Positions 37,216 through 45,267 of a stretch of DNA of 64,000 nucleotides are shown in pieces. A model generated the notes under the pieces. The model did no database searches, was not told the DNA's origin, and saw only the letters and a list, made by a program, of their open reading frames with translations. Numbering within the stretch: position 1 is the stretch's first letter; every line of letters begins with the position of its first letter. This DNA is from Kitasatospora sp. NBC_00315 (GTDB taxonomy: Bacteria; Actinomycetota; Actinomycetes; Streptomycetales; Streptomycetaceae): the NCBI RefSeq assembly GCF_041435095.1, contig NZ_CP108025.1:5208001-5272000 (forward strand), given 5' to 3'. The position numbers were made by a program, and so were the translations under genes.

Positions 37216-38691
37216 ATGGCGACGGTGCCCAGTGTCTCCAACTCGATCACGGTGCGGATGGAGGTCCCGGCCAGGGGGAACGCCGTCAGTTCGATCACCA
37301 CGGCCGTGGAGTCCTCCGGCGGCTCGGTGACCGGGCTCGACGTCACCGCCTCCGGCCTGGAGGCGCTGCGGATCGACGTGACCGTCGCCGCGTCCTCGGT
37401 CGCGCACGGCGAGGAGATCGTCGAGAAGCTCCGCGCCATCGACGGGGTGACGATCGGGAAGGTCTCCGACCGCACCTTCCTGATGCACCTCGGTGGCAAG
37501 ATCGAGATGTCCTCCAAGCTGCCGATCCGCAACCGTGACGACCTCTCGATGATCTACACCCCCGGTGTCGCCCGGGTCTGCATGGCGATCGCCGAGAACC
37601 CCGAGGACGCCCGCCGCCTCACCATCAAGCGCAACAGCGTCGCCGTGGTCACCGACGGCTCCGCGGTGCTGGGCCTGGGCAACATCGGCCCGGCGGCCGC
37701 GCTGCCTGTGATGGAGGGCAAGGCGGCCCTGTTCAAGCGCTTCGCCGGCATCGACGCCTGGCCGCTCTGCCTGGACACCCAGGACACCGACGAGATCGTC
37801 GCGATCGTCAAGGCCATCGCCCCGGGCTTCGCCGGCATCAACCTGGAGGACATCTCCGCGCCGCGCTGCTTCGAGATCGAGGCCCGGCTGCGCGAGGCCC
37901 TGGACATCCCGGTCTTCCACGACGACCAGCACGGCACCGCGATCGTGGTGCTCGCCGCGCTCACCAACGCGCTGAAGGTGGTCGGCAAGGACATCGCCGA
38001 CATCCGGCTGGTGATGTCGGGCGCCGGAGCCGCCGGTACCGCGATCCTCAAGCTGCTGATGGCGGCCGGCGTCGAGCACGCCACCGTCGCGGACGTCCGC
38101 GGCGTGGTGCACCTGGGCCGCGACGACCTCAACGACAGCCTGCGCTGGATCGCCGAGCACACCAACCGCTCCGGCCGCACCGGCAGCCTCAAGGAGGCCG
38201 TGGCGGGTGCGGACGTCTTCATCGGCGTCTCGGCCCCGAACCTGCTGGACGGCGACGACCTGGCCACCATGGCGAAGGACGGGATCGTCTTCGCGCTGGC
38301 CAACCCGGACCCGGAGGTCGACCCGGCGGTCGCCCGCCAGACCGCCGCCGTGGTCGCCACCGGGCGCAGCGACTTCCCGAACCAGATCAACAACGTGCTG
38401 GTCTTCCCGGGTGTCTTCCGCGGCCTGCTGGACGCCCAGAGCCGCAACGTCACCACCGAGATGATGATCGCCGCCGCCCGCGCGCTGGCCACCACCGTCG
38501 CGGACGGCGAGCTGAACGCCAACTACATCATCCCCAGCGTCTTCCACCCGGACGTGGCCAAGACCGTCGCGGCGGCCGTCCGGGAGGCCGCACTGGCCGA
38601 CGCCGGGCCCCAGGAGCCCGCCCGGGACCGGCCCACCCCGGGCTTCGTCGGGACGCTCGACACCTCCTCGTTCCCCGCCGTCGAGCTCTGA
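37216..38691 (+). CDS. Malic enzyme with N-terminal ACT domain
   Basis: A 491-aa NAD(P)-dependent malic enzyme that decarboxylates malate to pyruvate. Residues about 5-80 form an ACT domain (SITVRMEVPARGNAVSSITT), a small-molecule sensor that suggests allosteric control by an amino acid or related ligand. The catalytic part has YTPGVARVC with the acid Tyr, EGKAALFKRFAGIDAWP with the base Lys, and VFHDDQHGTAIVVLAAL with the metal-binding Asp residues. The NAD(P) fold is MSGAGAAGTAILKLL. The ATG at 37216 follows AAGAAGGA. A strong terminator follows. Coenzyme preference cannot be told safely from sequence. Confidence 0.93.
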   Translation: MATVPSVSNSITVRMEVPARGNAVSSITTAVESSGGSVTGLDVTASGLEALRIDVTVAASSVAHGEEIVEKLRAIDGVTIGKVSDRTFLMHLGGKIEMSSKLPIRNRDDLSMIYTPGVARVCMAIAENPEDARRLTIKRNSVAVVTDGSAVLGLGNIGPAAALPVMEGKAALFKRFAGIDAWPLCLDTQDTDEIVAIVKAIAPGFAGINLEDISAPRCFEIEARLREALDIPVFHDDQHGTAIVVLAALTNALKVVGKDIADIRLVMSGAGAAGTAILKLLMAAGVEHATVADVRGVVHLGRDDLNDSLRWIAEHTNRSGRTGSLKEAVAGADVFIGVSAPNLLDGDDLATMAKDGIVFALANPDPEVDPAVARQTAAVVATGRSDFPNQINNVLVFPGVFRGLLDAQSRNVTTEMMIAAARALATTVADGELNANYIIPSVFHPDVAKTVAAAVREAALADAGPQEPARDRPTPGFVGTLDTSSFPAVEL

Positions 38692-38741
38692 CCGGCCGGG
38701 CTCCGCGGGCCGCCCTCGGGGGCGCCGCGGAGCCCGGCCGG
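38692..38741 (+). terminator. Terminator of the malic enzyme gene
   Basis: A perfect 17-bp stem, CCGGCCGGGCTCCGCGG with CCGCGGAGCCCGGCCGG, and a 16-nt loop. It starts at the base after the stop codon. Confidence 0.88.
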
Positions 38742-39211
38742 GCGGCCGACTGCCGACCCTACCCACCCCGGTCGGCTCCGAACCCTTGCGACACAAGGGC
38801 GAGGGCGTGTTTGGGCTTGTCCCCGCCAGGGCGTACGGTAGCCCTGAACGGGGCAGGCGTGTCCGACAAGTACGGAACGTCCCCCCGGCCTTTCGGCGTG
38901 TTCTCCCGGCCGCCGCCCCTCCGGTCCACCGGAGCCGACGGAGCGTCACCGCTCCGGCGTGCGGGCGTTGTTCGGGTCAACACCGCCGGGGCCCGATTGG
39001 CTTTCTCGGGTCCGGTCGGGGCAGGATTCGTACCCAGGCAGGCACGCGGGGCAGAAATTGCACGGCGCGCGGCTCGGGGTACGAGCCGACCCTGATCAGC
39101 CCATGCCTGAATGAGCACAGTGTGCGGACCAGCGGCCCATCCGGGAGCCCCCGGAGGGACGACCGATGGGGCCCCCGCACACCGCAACGCGAACAGACCA
39201 CAGGAGTACAC
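38742..39211. other. Gene-free stretch, 470 bp, forming the hupA upstream region
   Basis: A promoter is visible at 38811-38839. From there to the hupA start lies a possible untranslated leader of about 365 nt. An open frame runs through it but lacks coding bias. Nothing else is recognised. Confidence 0.5.
38811..38839 (+). promoter_or_regulatory. Promoter, probably of hupA
   Basis: -35 TTGGGC (38811-38816), a 17-bp spacer and -10 TACGGT (38834-38839). With hupA as the only downstream gene, its 5' leader would be about 365 nt long. Confidence 0.5.
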
Positions 39212-39493
39212 ATGAACCGCAGTGAGCTGGTGGCCGCGCTGTCCGAGCGCGCCGAGGTGACCCGCAAGGACGCCGACGCCGTTCTGGCCGCTTTCGCCGA
39301 GATCGTCGGCGAGGTCGTCGCCAAGGGCGACGAGAAGGTCACCATCCCCGGTTTCCTGACCTTCGAGCGCACCCACCGCGCTGCCCGCACCGCCCGTAAC
39401 CCGCAGACCGGCGAGCCGATCCAGATCGCGGCCGGCTACAGCGCCAAGGTGAGCGCCGGTTCCAAGCTGAAGGAAGCCGCCAAGGGCGTCTGA
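39212..39493 (+). CDS. hupA: HU-family nucleoid protein (HupA type)
   Basis: A 93-aa DNA-bending protein. It has the HU fold: N-terminal helices (MNRSELVAALSERAEVTRKDA) and the beta arm region VTIPGFLTFERTHRAARTARNPQTGEPIQI that inserts into DNA. It lacks the long Lys/Ala-rich tail of the second streptomycete HU (HupS), so it is the HupA type. The ATG at 39212 follows AGGAG. It converges on murA across two terminators. Confidence 0.95.
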   Translation: MNRSELVAALSERAEVTRKDADAVLAAFAEIVGEVVAKGDEKVTIPGFLTFERTHRAARTARNPQTGEPIQIAAGYSAKVSAGSKLKEAAKGV

Positions 39494-39532
39494 CACCCGG
39501 CTCCCCGGAGCCAGGCAGCACCACGTTGAAAA

Positions 39533-39576
39533 CCGCCAGGGGCGGGCCGACCATCGGGTCGGCCCGCCCCTGGCGG
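39533..39576 (+). terminator. Terminator of hupA
   Basis: A perfect 20-bp stem, with CCGCCAGGGGCGGGCCGACC as the left arm (39533-39552) and its complement at 39557-39576, and an ATCG loop. Confidence 0.92.
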
Positions 39577-39674
39577 CGTTCCGGGGCCCTGCCGGGCCCG
39601 GGCGGCGGCCATCGACCGGCCACCGCGTGGCCCCCGCCCGGCGACCCAACGGCGCCCGAGCGGCCCGTGAACGC

Positions 39675-39712
39675 CCGGTGGCCGGGCTCCCCGAGGGGAG
39701 CCCGGCCACCGG
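39675..39712 (-). terminator. Terminator of murA
   Basis: A perfect 18-bp stem, CCGGTGGCCGGGCTCCCC with GGGGAGCCCGGCCACCGG, and a 2-nt loop, just beyond the murA stop on the minus strand. Confidence 0.88.
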
Positions 39713-39726
39713 CCCGTACGGGGTGG

Positions 39727-41067
39727 TCAGGCCTTCACCAGCTCCTCGCTGGGCAGCTCGACGTGGGCGCCGAGGTCACGGAGCTTCTCCATGAAGTTCT
39801 CGTAGCCGCGGTTGATCAGGTCGATGCCGTGCACGGTCGAGGTGCCCTCGGCCGCCAGCGCCGCGATCAGGTACGAGAAGCCGCCGCGCAGGTCGGGGAT
39901 GACCAGCTCGCCGCCGATCAGCTTGGACGGGCCGGAGACGACCGCCGAGTGCTGGAAGTTGCGCGCACCGAAGCGGCACGGGGTGGAGCCCAGGCACTCG
40001 CGGTAGAGCTGGATGTGCGCGCCCATCTGGTTCAGCGCGCTGGTGAAGCCGAGCCGGGACTCGTACACCGTCTCGTGGACGATGGACAGGCCGCTGGCCT
40101 GGGTCAGCGCGACGACCAGCGGCTGCTGCCAGTCGGTCTGGAAGCCGGGGTGCACGTCCGTCTCCAGGGCGATCGCCTTGAGCTCGCCGCCCGGGTGCCA
40201 GAAGCGGATGCCCTCGTCGTCGACCTCGAACGCGCCGCCGACCTTCCGGAAGGTGTTGAGGAAGGTCATCATCGGGATCTGGTCGGCGCCGCGGACGTAG
40301 ATGTCGCCCTTGGTGGCCAGCGCCGCGCAGGCCCAGGAGGCGGCCTCCAGGCGGTCCGGCAGCGCGCGGTGGTTGTAGCCGCCGAGCTCGTCCACGCCGG
40401 TGATCAGGATGGTGCGGTCGGTGCCGAGCGAGATGATCGCGCCCATCTTCTGCAGCACGCAGATCAGGTCGACGATCTCCGGCTCGATGGCCGCGTTGCG
40501 CAGCTCGGTGACGCCCTCGGCGAGGACGGCGGTGAGCAGCACCTGCTCGGTGGCGCCGACCGACGGGTAGGGCAGTTCGATCTTGGTGCCGCGCAGCCGC
40601 TGCGTGGCCACCAGGTAGGTGCCCTGCGGGTGCTTCTCGATGGAGGCGCCGAACTGGCGCAGCACCTCGAAGTGGAAGTCGACCGGCCGGCCGCCGATGT
40701 CGCAGCCGCCCAGGCCCGGGATGAAGGCGTGGCCGATCCGGTGCAGCAGCGGGCCGCAGAACAGGATCGGGATCCGCGAGGAGCCGGCGTGCGCGTCGAT
40801 GTCGGCGACGTTGGCGCTCTCCACGTGCGAGGGGTCGAGGATCAGCTCGCCCTCCTCGTCGCCGGTGCGCACCGTCACGCCGTGCAGCTGGAGCAGACCG
40901 CGCACGACCTTGACGTCACGGATGTCCGGGACGTTGCGCAGTCGGCTGGGGCCCTGCCCGAGCAGGGCGGCGACCATGGCCTTGGGGACCAGGTTCTTCG
41001 CACCGCGGACCCGGATCTCGCCTTCGAGCGGGTTTCCGCCGTGAACCAGCAGGACGTCGTCGGTCAT
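39727..41067 (-). CDS. murA: UDP-N-acetylglucosamine 1-carboxyvinyltransferase
   Basis: A 446-aa cytoplasmic enzyme that transfers enolpyruvate from PEP to UDP-GlcNAc, the first committed step of peptidoglycan synthesis. The substrate-binding pair Lys24-Asn25 (RGAKNLVPK) and the PEP-binding loop with Cys122 (GLGGCDIGGRPVD) are present. Keeping the Cys predicts fosfomycin sensitivity at the enzyme level, unlike the Asp variants of some actinobacteria. The inside-out alpha/beta barrel has normal length. The ATG at 41067 overlaps the stop of a 42-codon upstream ORF in ATGA, so translation is probably coupled. Confidence 0.95.
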   Translation of the reverse strand: MTDDVLLVHGGNPLEGEIRVRGAKNLVPKAMVAALLGQGPSRLRNVPDIRDVKVVRGLLQLHGVTVRTGDEEGELILDPSHVESANVADIDAHAGSSRIPILFCGPLLHRIGHAFIPGLGGCDIGGRPVDFHFEVLRQFGASIEKHPQGTYLVATQRLRGTKIELPYPSVGATEQVLLTAVLAEGVTELRNAAIEPEIVDLICVLQKMGAIISLGTDRTILITGVDELGGYNHRALPDRLEAASWACAALATKGDIYVRGADQIPMMTFLNTFRKVGGAFEVDDEGIRFWHPGGELKAIALETDVHPGFQTDWQQPLVVALTQASGLSIVHETVYESRLGFTSALNQMGAHIQLYRECLGSTPCRFGARNFQHSAVVSGPSKLIGGELVIPDLRGGFSYLIAALAAEGTSTVHGIDLINRGYENFMEKLRDLGAHVELPSEELVKA

Positions 41068-41192
41068 CGTTCTCGCAATCCGGGGTGCCAGAGGTCGGTT
41101 GCCGGCTCCCGGGAGAGCGCGGCATGGTGGGTCGTACGGGCGGCTGTGGGGCCCGGGCGAGGGGTCTGCGCCACGAAAAGGGCGTCCACCAT
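41064..41192 (-). CDS. Possible 42-codon leader ORF overlapping murA
   Basis: On the minus strand an ATG at 41192 opens a 42-codon frame beginning MVDALFVAQTPRPGPTAA and ending GLRER. Its TGA overlaps the murA ATG in ATGA. A TACCAT box ends 6 nt upstream (41199-41204), so the ORF would start a leaderless mRNA and ribosomes could pass directly to murA. The peptide has no recognisable domain, and its role may be translational coupling only. Whether it is conserved is unknown to me. Confidence 0.45.
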   Translation of the reverse strand: MVDALFVAQTPRPGPTAARTTHHAALSREPATDLWHPGLRER

Positions 41193-41198
41193 CAGTAG

Positions 41199-41204
41199 AT
41201 GGTA
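41199..41204 (-). promoter_or_regulatory. -10 box TACCAT of the murA transcript
   Basis: On the minus strand TACCAT ends 6 nt before the ATG at 41192. No convincing -35 is visible. Confidence 0.45.
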
Positions 41205-41360
41205 ATAGGCGTCCGGTTGGTTCCCGTCTGCTCCTGTCGCGATGGTGCTCCCGCGGGGCGGTGTCGCGCTCTCCGGCTGGGCCGTACGGGTGTCGTTCGG
41301 GCCGGATCCGGTTTCGTGTTGAGGTGCCGGGGGCGGGGGTCCTGCGAGACGATGTGAGGC

Positions 41361-41945
41361 ATGACCGCGGCCCCCTCGCCCCCCGACCGGTCGCACGGCG
41401 GCCGGCTGCTCGTCGCGACTCCGGTGCTCACCGACCCGAACTTCGCCCGGGCGGTGGTCCTCCTCCTCGACCACGACGCCGAGGGGGCGCTCGGCGTGGT
41501 CCTCAACCACCCCACGCCGATCGAGGTGGGCGCGGTGCTGGACGGCTGGGGTGCGATGGTGGGCCGCCCCGCCGTGGTCTTCCAGGGCGGTCCGGTCGCC
41601 CTGGACGCGGCGATGGGCCTGGCGGTGGCGCCGGGCGAGCCGGGCCAGGCCGAGCCGCTGGGCTGGCGGCGGGTGCACGGCGCGATCGGGCTGGTCGACC
41701 TGGAGGCGCCCCCGGAGGTGCTGGCGGGGGAGCTGGGGGGTCTGAGGATCTTCGCCGGGTACGCGGGGTGGTCGCCCGGCCAGCTGGAGAAGGAGATCGC
41801 GGAGGGCGCCTGGTACCTGGCGGACTGTGAGCCGGGCGACATCTCCAGCCCCGAGCCGGAGCGGCTCTGGCGGTCGGTGCTGCGCCGCCAGCGCGGGCCG
41901 CTGGCGCTGCTGGCGACGTATCCGGACGATCCCACCCTGAACTGA
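41361..41945 (+). CDS. YqgE/AlgH (UPF0301) family protein
   Basis: A 194-aa soluble protein with the family signatures: GGRLLVATPVLTDPNFARAV at the N-terminus, LLLDHDAEGALGVVLNHPT, FQGGPV, and FAGYAGWSPGQLEKEIAEGAW towards the C-terminus. AlgH-like proteins are widespread, and their biochemical role is not established. The ATG at 41361 follows GTGAGG. The stop codon lies within a pentamer GAACT repeat. It diverges from murA. Confidence 0.9.
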   Translation: MTAAPSPPDRSHGGRLLVATPVLTDPNFARAVVLLLDHDAEGALGVVLNHPTPIEVGAVLDGWGAMVGRPAVVFQGGPVALDAAMGLAVAPGEPGQAEPLGWRRVHGAIGLVDLEAPPEVLAGELGGLRIFAGYAGWSPGQLEKEIAEGAWYLADCEPGDISSPEPERLWRSVLRRQRGPLALLATYPDDPTLN

Positions 41946-41978
41946 ACTGAACCGAACCGAACGGAACTGAACTGAACT
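41939..41978. repeat. Pentanucleotide tandem repeat at a stop codon
   Basis: Eight consecutive 5-bp units, GAACT twice, GAACC twice, GAACG once and GAACT three times. The stop codon of the AlgH-like gene (41943-41945) is inside the first units. Confidence 0.97.
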
Positions 41979-42086
41979 GAGCAGGGCGCCGGGCGCGGCC
42001 CGCCGCGAGACGCCGGAGCACCGCCCGGACCGGCCCCGGCCGGCGGCGCCCTCGCCGCGTACTGGCCCGCCCTCGCGGCGCCCCCA

Positions 42087-42092
42087 TAGACT
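42087..42092 (+). promoter_or_regulatory. -10 box TAGACT of the DUF3039-like gene
   Basis: TAGACT ends 8 nt before the ATG at 42101, the same hexamer and spacing as at the S41 protease gene. No ribosome binding site is present. Confidence 0.5.
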
Positions 42093-42100
42093 TGGCACCC

Positions 42101-42388
42101 ATGAGCACTCTTGAGCCCGAGCGCGGCCTCGGCACCGGCACCCTGGTCGAGCCCGTCCCGCAGGTGTCCCACGGGGACGGCGACCACGAGCGCTTCGCGC
42201 ACTACGTCCAGAAGGACAAGATCATGGAGAGCGCGCTCTCCGGATCCCCCGTGGTGGCGCTGTGCGGCAAGGTATGGGTCCCGGGCCGCGACCCGAAGAA
42301 GTACCCCGTCTGTCCGATGTGCAAGGAGATCTACGACGGCATCGGCCAGCCCAAGGACGGCAAGGGCGACGGCAAGGACAACGGCTGA
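42101..42388 (+). CDS. DUF3039-like small actinobacterial protein
   Basis: A 95-aa protein. The central motif HYVQKDKIMESALSGSPVVA is followed by CGKVWVPGRDPKKYPVCPMC, where the Cys residues (one, then a CxxC pair 18 residues on) suggest a metal site. The C-terminus is a charged Lys/Asp/Gly tail. The family is common in actinobacteria and has no known function. The ATG at 42101 stands 8 nt after TAGACT, so the mRNA is probably leaderless. Confidence 0.82.
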   Translation: MSTLEPERGLGTGTLVEPVPQVSHGDGDHERFAHYVQKDKIMESALSGSPVVALCGKVWVPGRDPKKYPVCPMCKEIYDGIGQPKDGKGDGKDNG

Positions 42389-42419
42389 CCTGCACGGATC
42401 AAGCCGAACCGATCCTGCA

Positions 42420-42435
42420 ATTGGTCTATGCCATT
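42420..42435. promoter_or_regulatory. dre-like DasR operator upstream of the hexosaminidase gene
   Basis: ATTGGTCTATGCCATT closely follows the DasR-responsive element pattern, in which TGGTCTA and ACCA half-sites form a palindrome. It lies 28 nt upstream of the hexosaminidase start. DasR is the GntR-family repressor of amino-sugar use in streptomycetes. Confidence 0.75.
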
Positions 42436-42462
42436 TGCGGTTCGGCGGGGCAGGATGAGGTC

Positions 42463-44112
42463 ATGGACCTCACTCCCGCCCCGCTGGACCTCGTCCCCGC
42501 GCCCCTGGGCGCCGTCCGCCTCGCGGACCAGGACTTCACCCTGGACCAGGACACCACGCTCGTCGCCGCCCCCGGTCTGGAGCCGGTGGAGCAGTGGCTG
42601 CGCGGCACGCTGACCGCCGCGACCGGGCTGGCGCTGCGCCCGGGCCGCCCGGGCGAGCCCGGGATCGAGCTGGCCCTGGACGACCGGCTGGCCGCCGAGG
42701 AGTACCGGCTGTCGGTGCGTCCCGGGCGCGCCGTGATCACCGCCGGCGGCCCCGCCGGAGCGCTCTGGGGCGCGCAGACCCTGCGCCAGCTGCTCGGCCC
42801 CGACGCCTACCGCCGGGCCCCGCTGCGCCGCGACGGCTGGGTGCTGCCGGGCGGTGACATCGAGGACGCGCCGCGGTTCGGCTGGCGCGGCGTGCTGCTG
42901 GACGTCTGCCGGCACTTCCTGCCGAAGGCGGACGTGCTGCGCTTCCTGGACCTGATGGCCGCCCACAAGCTCAACGTGCTGCACCTGCACCTGACCGACG
43001 ACCAGGGCTGGCGGATCGAGATCAAGCGCCACCCCCGGCTCACCGAGGCCGGCTCCTGGCGCGAGCGGTCGATGGTCGGCTACCGCGCGGGGCAGCGCCG
43101 CGACGACCGCCCGCACGGCGGTTTCTACACCCAGGACGACCTGCGCGAGATCGTCGCCTACGCGGCGCAGCGGCAGATCACCGTCGTGCCCGAGATCGAG
43201 CTGCCCGGTCACGCCCAGGCCGCCGTCGCCGCCTACCCCGAGCTCGGCAACACCGACGTGCTGGACACCGCCGCCCTCGGCGTCTGGACGGACTGGGGCG
43301 TCAGCCCCAACGTGTTCAACGTGTCGGACGCCACTCTGCGCTTCCTGGAGGAGGTGCTGGAGGAGGTGCTGGAGATCTTCCCCTCCGAGTTCGTCCACCT
43401 CGGCGGCGACGAGTGCCCCAAGGAGCAGTGGAAGGCCAGCGTGGCCGCCCAGGCCCGGATCGAGCAGCTCGGCCTGGCCAACGAGGACGAGCTGCAGAGT
43501 TGGTTCATCCGGCACTTCGACACCTGGCTGGCGGCGCGCGGGCGCCGGCTGATCGGCTGGGACGAGATCCTGGAGGGCGGCCTCGCCCCCGGCGCCGCCG
43601 TCTCCTCCTGGCGCGGCTACGGCGGCGGGGTCGCGGCCGCGCAGGCCGGCCACGACGTGGTGATGTGCCCCGAGCAGCACGTGTACCTGGACCACCGACA
43701 GGCGCCCGGCGAGGACGAGCCGATCCCGGTCGGCTGGGTCCGCTCGCTGGAGGACGTGTACCGCTTCGAGCCCGTCCCGCCGCAGCTCGCCGCGATGGAC
43801 GACGGCGGCGCCGCCGCCCGGCGCGTGATCGGCACCCAGGCGAACCTCTGGACCGAGTTCATGGACAGTGCCCGCGACATCGACTACCGGGCGTTCCCGC
43901 GGCTGGCGGCGTTCGCCGAGGTCGCCTGGTCGGCCCTGCCGACCGACCCGGCGGCCCGCGACTACCGGGGCTTCGAGCGGCGGATGGAGCAGCATCTGGC
44001 CAGGCTGGACGCCCTCGGCGTCGAGTACCGCCCGACCGGCGGCCCGCACCCCTGGCAGCGCAGGCCCGGCGTGGTCGGGCGTCCGATCGAGGGCGCGCCG
44101 CCGCAGGTGTGA
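42463..44112 (+). CDS. Beta-N-acetylhexosaminidase, glycoside hydrolase family 20
   Basis: A 549-aa enzyme that removes terminal GlcNAc from chitin fragments or similar glycans. An N-terminal GH20b-like domain (about 1-130) precedes the catalytic barrel, which begins RFGWRGVLLDVCRHF and has HLHLTDDQGWRIEIKRHP, PEIELPGHAQA and the catalytic pair Asp316-Glu317 in HLGGDECPK. The substrate-assisted mechanism uses this Asp-Glu pair. There is no signal peptide, so it probably acts inside the cell on imported chitobiose-type sugars. The ATG at 42463 follows a purine-rich site (GGATGAGG). A dre-like box 28 nt upstream fits control by DasR and GlcN-6-P. Confidence 0.94.
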   Translation: MDLTPAPLDLVPAPLGAVRLADQDFTLDQDTTLVAAPGLEPVEQWLRGTLTAATGLALRPGRPGEPGIELALDDRLAAEEYRLSVRPGRAVITAGGPAGALWGAQTLRQLLGPDAYRRAPLRRDGWVLPGGDIEDAPRFGWRGVLLDVCRHFLPKADVLRFLDLMAAHKLNVLHLHLTDDQGWRIEIKRHPRLTEAGSWRERSMVGYRAGQRRDDRPHGGFYTQDDLREIVAYAAQRQITVVPEIELPGHAQAAVAAYPELGNTDVLDTAALGVWTDWGVSPNVFNVSDATLRFLEEVLEEVLEIFPSEFVHLGGDECPKEQWKASVAAQARIEQLGLANEDELQSWFIRHFDTWLAARGRRLIGWDEILEGGLAPGAAVSSWRGYGGGVAAAQAGHDVVMCPEQHVYLDHRQAPGEDEPIPVGWVRSLEDVYRFEPVPPQLAAMDDGGAAARRVIGTQANLWTEFMDSARDIDYRAFPRLAAFAEVAWSALPTDPAARDYRGFERRMEQHLARLDALGVEYRPTGGPHPWQRRPGVVGRPIEGAPPQV

Positions 44113-44177
44113 CGGGGGTCGCTCCACGGCGGCCGGGAACTCCGACCCGGTCGTCGAGCGTCAAGAACAGGTGAACA

Positions 44178-44210
44178 ATCGGCTCCGGTTCGTACCGAGC
44201 CGGAGCCGAT
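44178..44210 (+). terminator. Terminator of the hexosaminidase gene
   Basis: Arms ATCGGCTCCGGTTCG and CGAGCCGGAGCCGAT pair over 15 positions with one G-U pair and a TAC loop. Confidence 0.8.
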
Positions 44211-44385
44211 ACCGACCGGTTTCGTCCTCAATCGGGCAGGACCGCCCACCGCACCAGAAATGATCATCGAGCATTGTGTGCCAGAGTTGCCCAACCCTGC
44301 CCGATCGCCCGTACCCTACGGGCCAGGCCGTGCTGTCAGACGGGGGCAGGTCGTCGATGAGCAAGTGGAGCACGGTGGGACCCAG

Positions 44386-45267
44386 GTGAACCGGACGATC
44401 ATGCTGCCGGCCTCCCTCGACGAGGCCGTCGAGGCGCTTGCCGCCACCCCCGCCGCGGTACCGGTGGCCGGCGCCACCGACCTGATGGAGGCCGTCAACG
44501 CCGGCCGACTGCGCCCCGCCGCCCTGATCGGCCTGGGCCGGATCACCGAACTGCGCGGCTGGCGCTACGAGGACGGCGGCACCGCCGTCCTCGGCGCCGG
44601 CCTCACCCACGCCCGGATGGACCGCCCCGACTTCGCCGCGCTCATCCCGGCCCTCGCCGACGCCGCCCGCACCGCCGGCCCCCCGCAGGTGCGCAACGTC
44701 GGCACCCTCGGCGGCAACATCGCCACCGCCGCCCCGGCCGGCGACACCCTGCCGGTGCTCGCCGCGCTCGAAGCCACCGCCACCCTCGCCCGGCCCGGCG
44801 CCACCCGGGAAGTCCCGGTCAGTCACCTGCTGACCGGACTCGACCCGCTGCGCCCCGGCGAGCTGCTGACCTGGGTGCGGGTCCCGCTGCTGCACGCCCC
44901 CCAGGTGTTCCTGAAGGCCACCGGCCGCAGCGGCCCGGCCCGTGCCACCGCCTCGGTCGCCGTGGTGCTCGACCCCGCCCGGCGCGCGGTGCGCTGCGCC
45001 GTGGGCGCCGTCGCGCCGGTGCCGCTGCGCCCGCTGGAGGCCGAGGCCTGGGTCGCGACCTGCATCGACTGGGAGGGCTCCCGCGAGATCGACCCGGCCG
45101 CCACCGCCGCCTTCGGCGAGTACGTGGCCGCCGCCTGCGTCCCGGACAGCTACTCCGCGGAGGGCCCCTGGGAGGCGGTCACCGAGGGGCCGACCGCCGC
45201 CGCCGTCCGGTTGCGGCGTACCGTATCGGTGCTGGCCCGCCGGGCACTGGGAAGGGCGCTGAAGTGA
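44386..45267 (+). CDS. Molybdenum hydroxylase FAD-binding subunit (CoxM/XdhB type)
   Basis: A 293-aa subunit that passes electrons from the iron-sulfur subunit to FAD. The FAD-binding motifs VAGATDLM and RNVGTLGGNIATAAPAGD are present. The C-terminal domain has FLKATGRSGPARATASVAVV. The start is uncertain: GTG at 44386 follows GGTGGGA and is used, while GTG at 44365 is in frame upstream. A possible promoter is TTGCCC (44287-44292), a 19-bp spacer and TACCCT (44312-44317). Its stop overlaps the next start in GTGA. The gene order FAD, 2Fe-2S, molybdenum follows the coxMSL pattern. The substrate (xanthine, an aldehyde or another N-heterocycle) is not determined by sequence. Confidence 0.88.
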   Translation: MNRTIMLPASLDEAVEALAATPAAVPVAGATDLMEAVNAGRLRPAALIGLGRITELRGWRYEDGGTAVLGAGLTHARMDRPDFAALIPALADAARTAGPPQVRNVGTLGGNIATAAPAGDTLPVLAALEATATLARPGATREVPVSHLLTGLDPLRPGELLTWVRVPLLHAPQVFLKATGRSGPARATASVAVVLDPARRAVRCAVGAVAPVPLRPLEAEAWVATCIDWEGSREIDPAATAAFGEYVAAACVPDSYSAEGPWEAVTEGPTAAAVRLRRTVSVLARRALGRALK

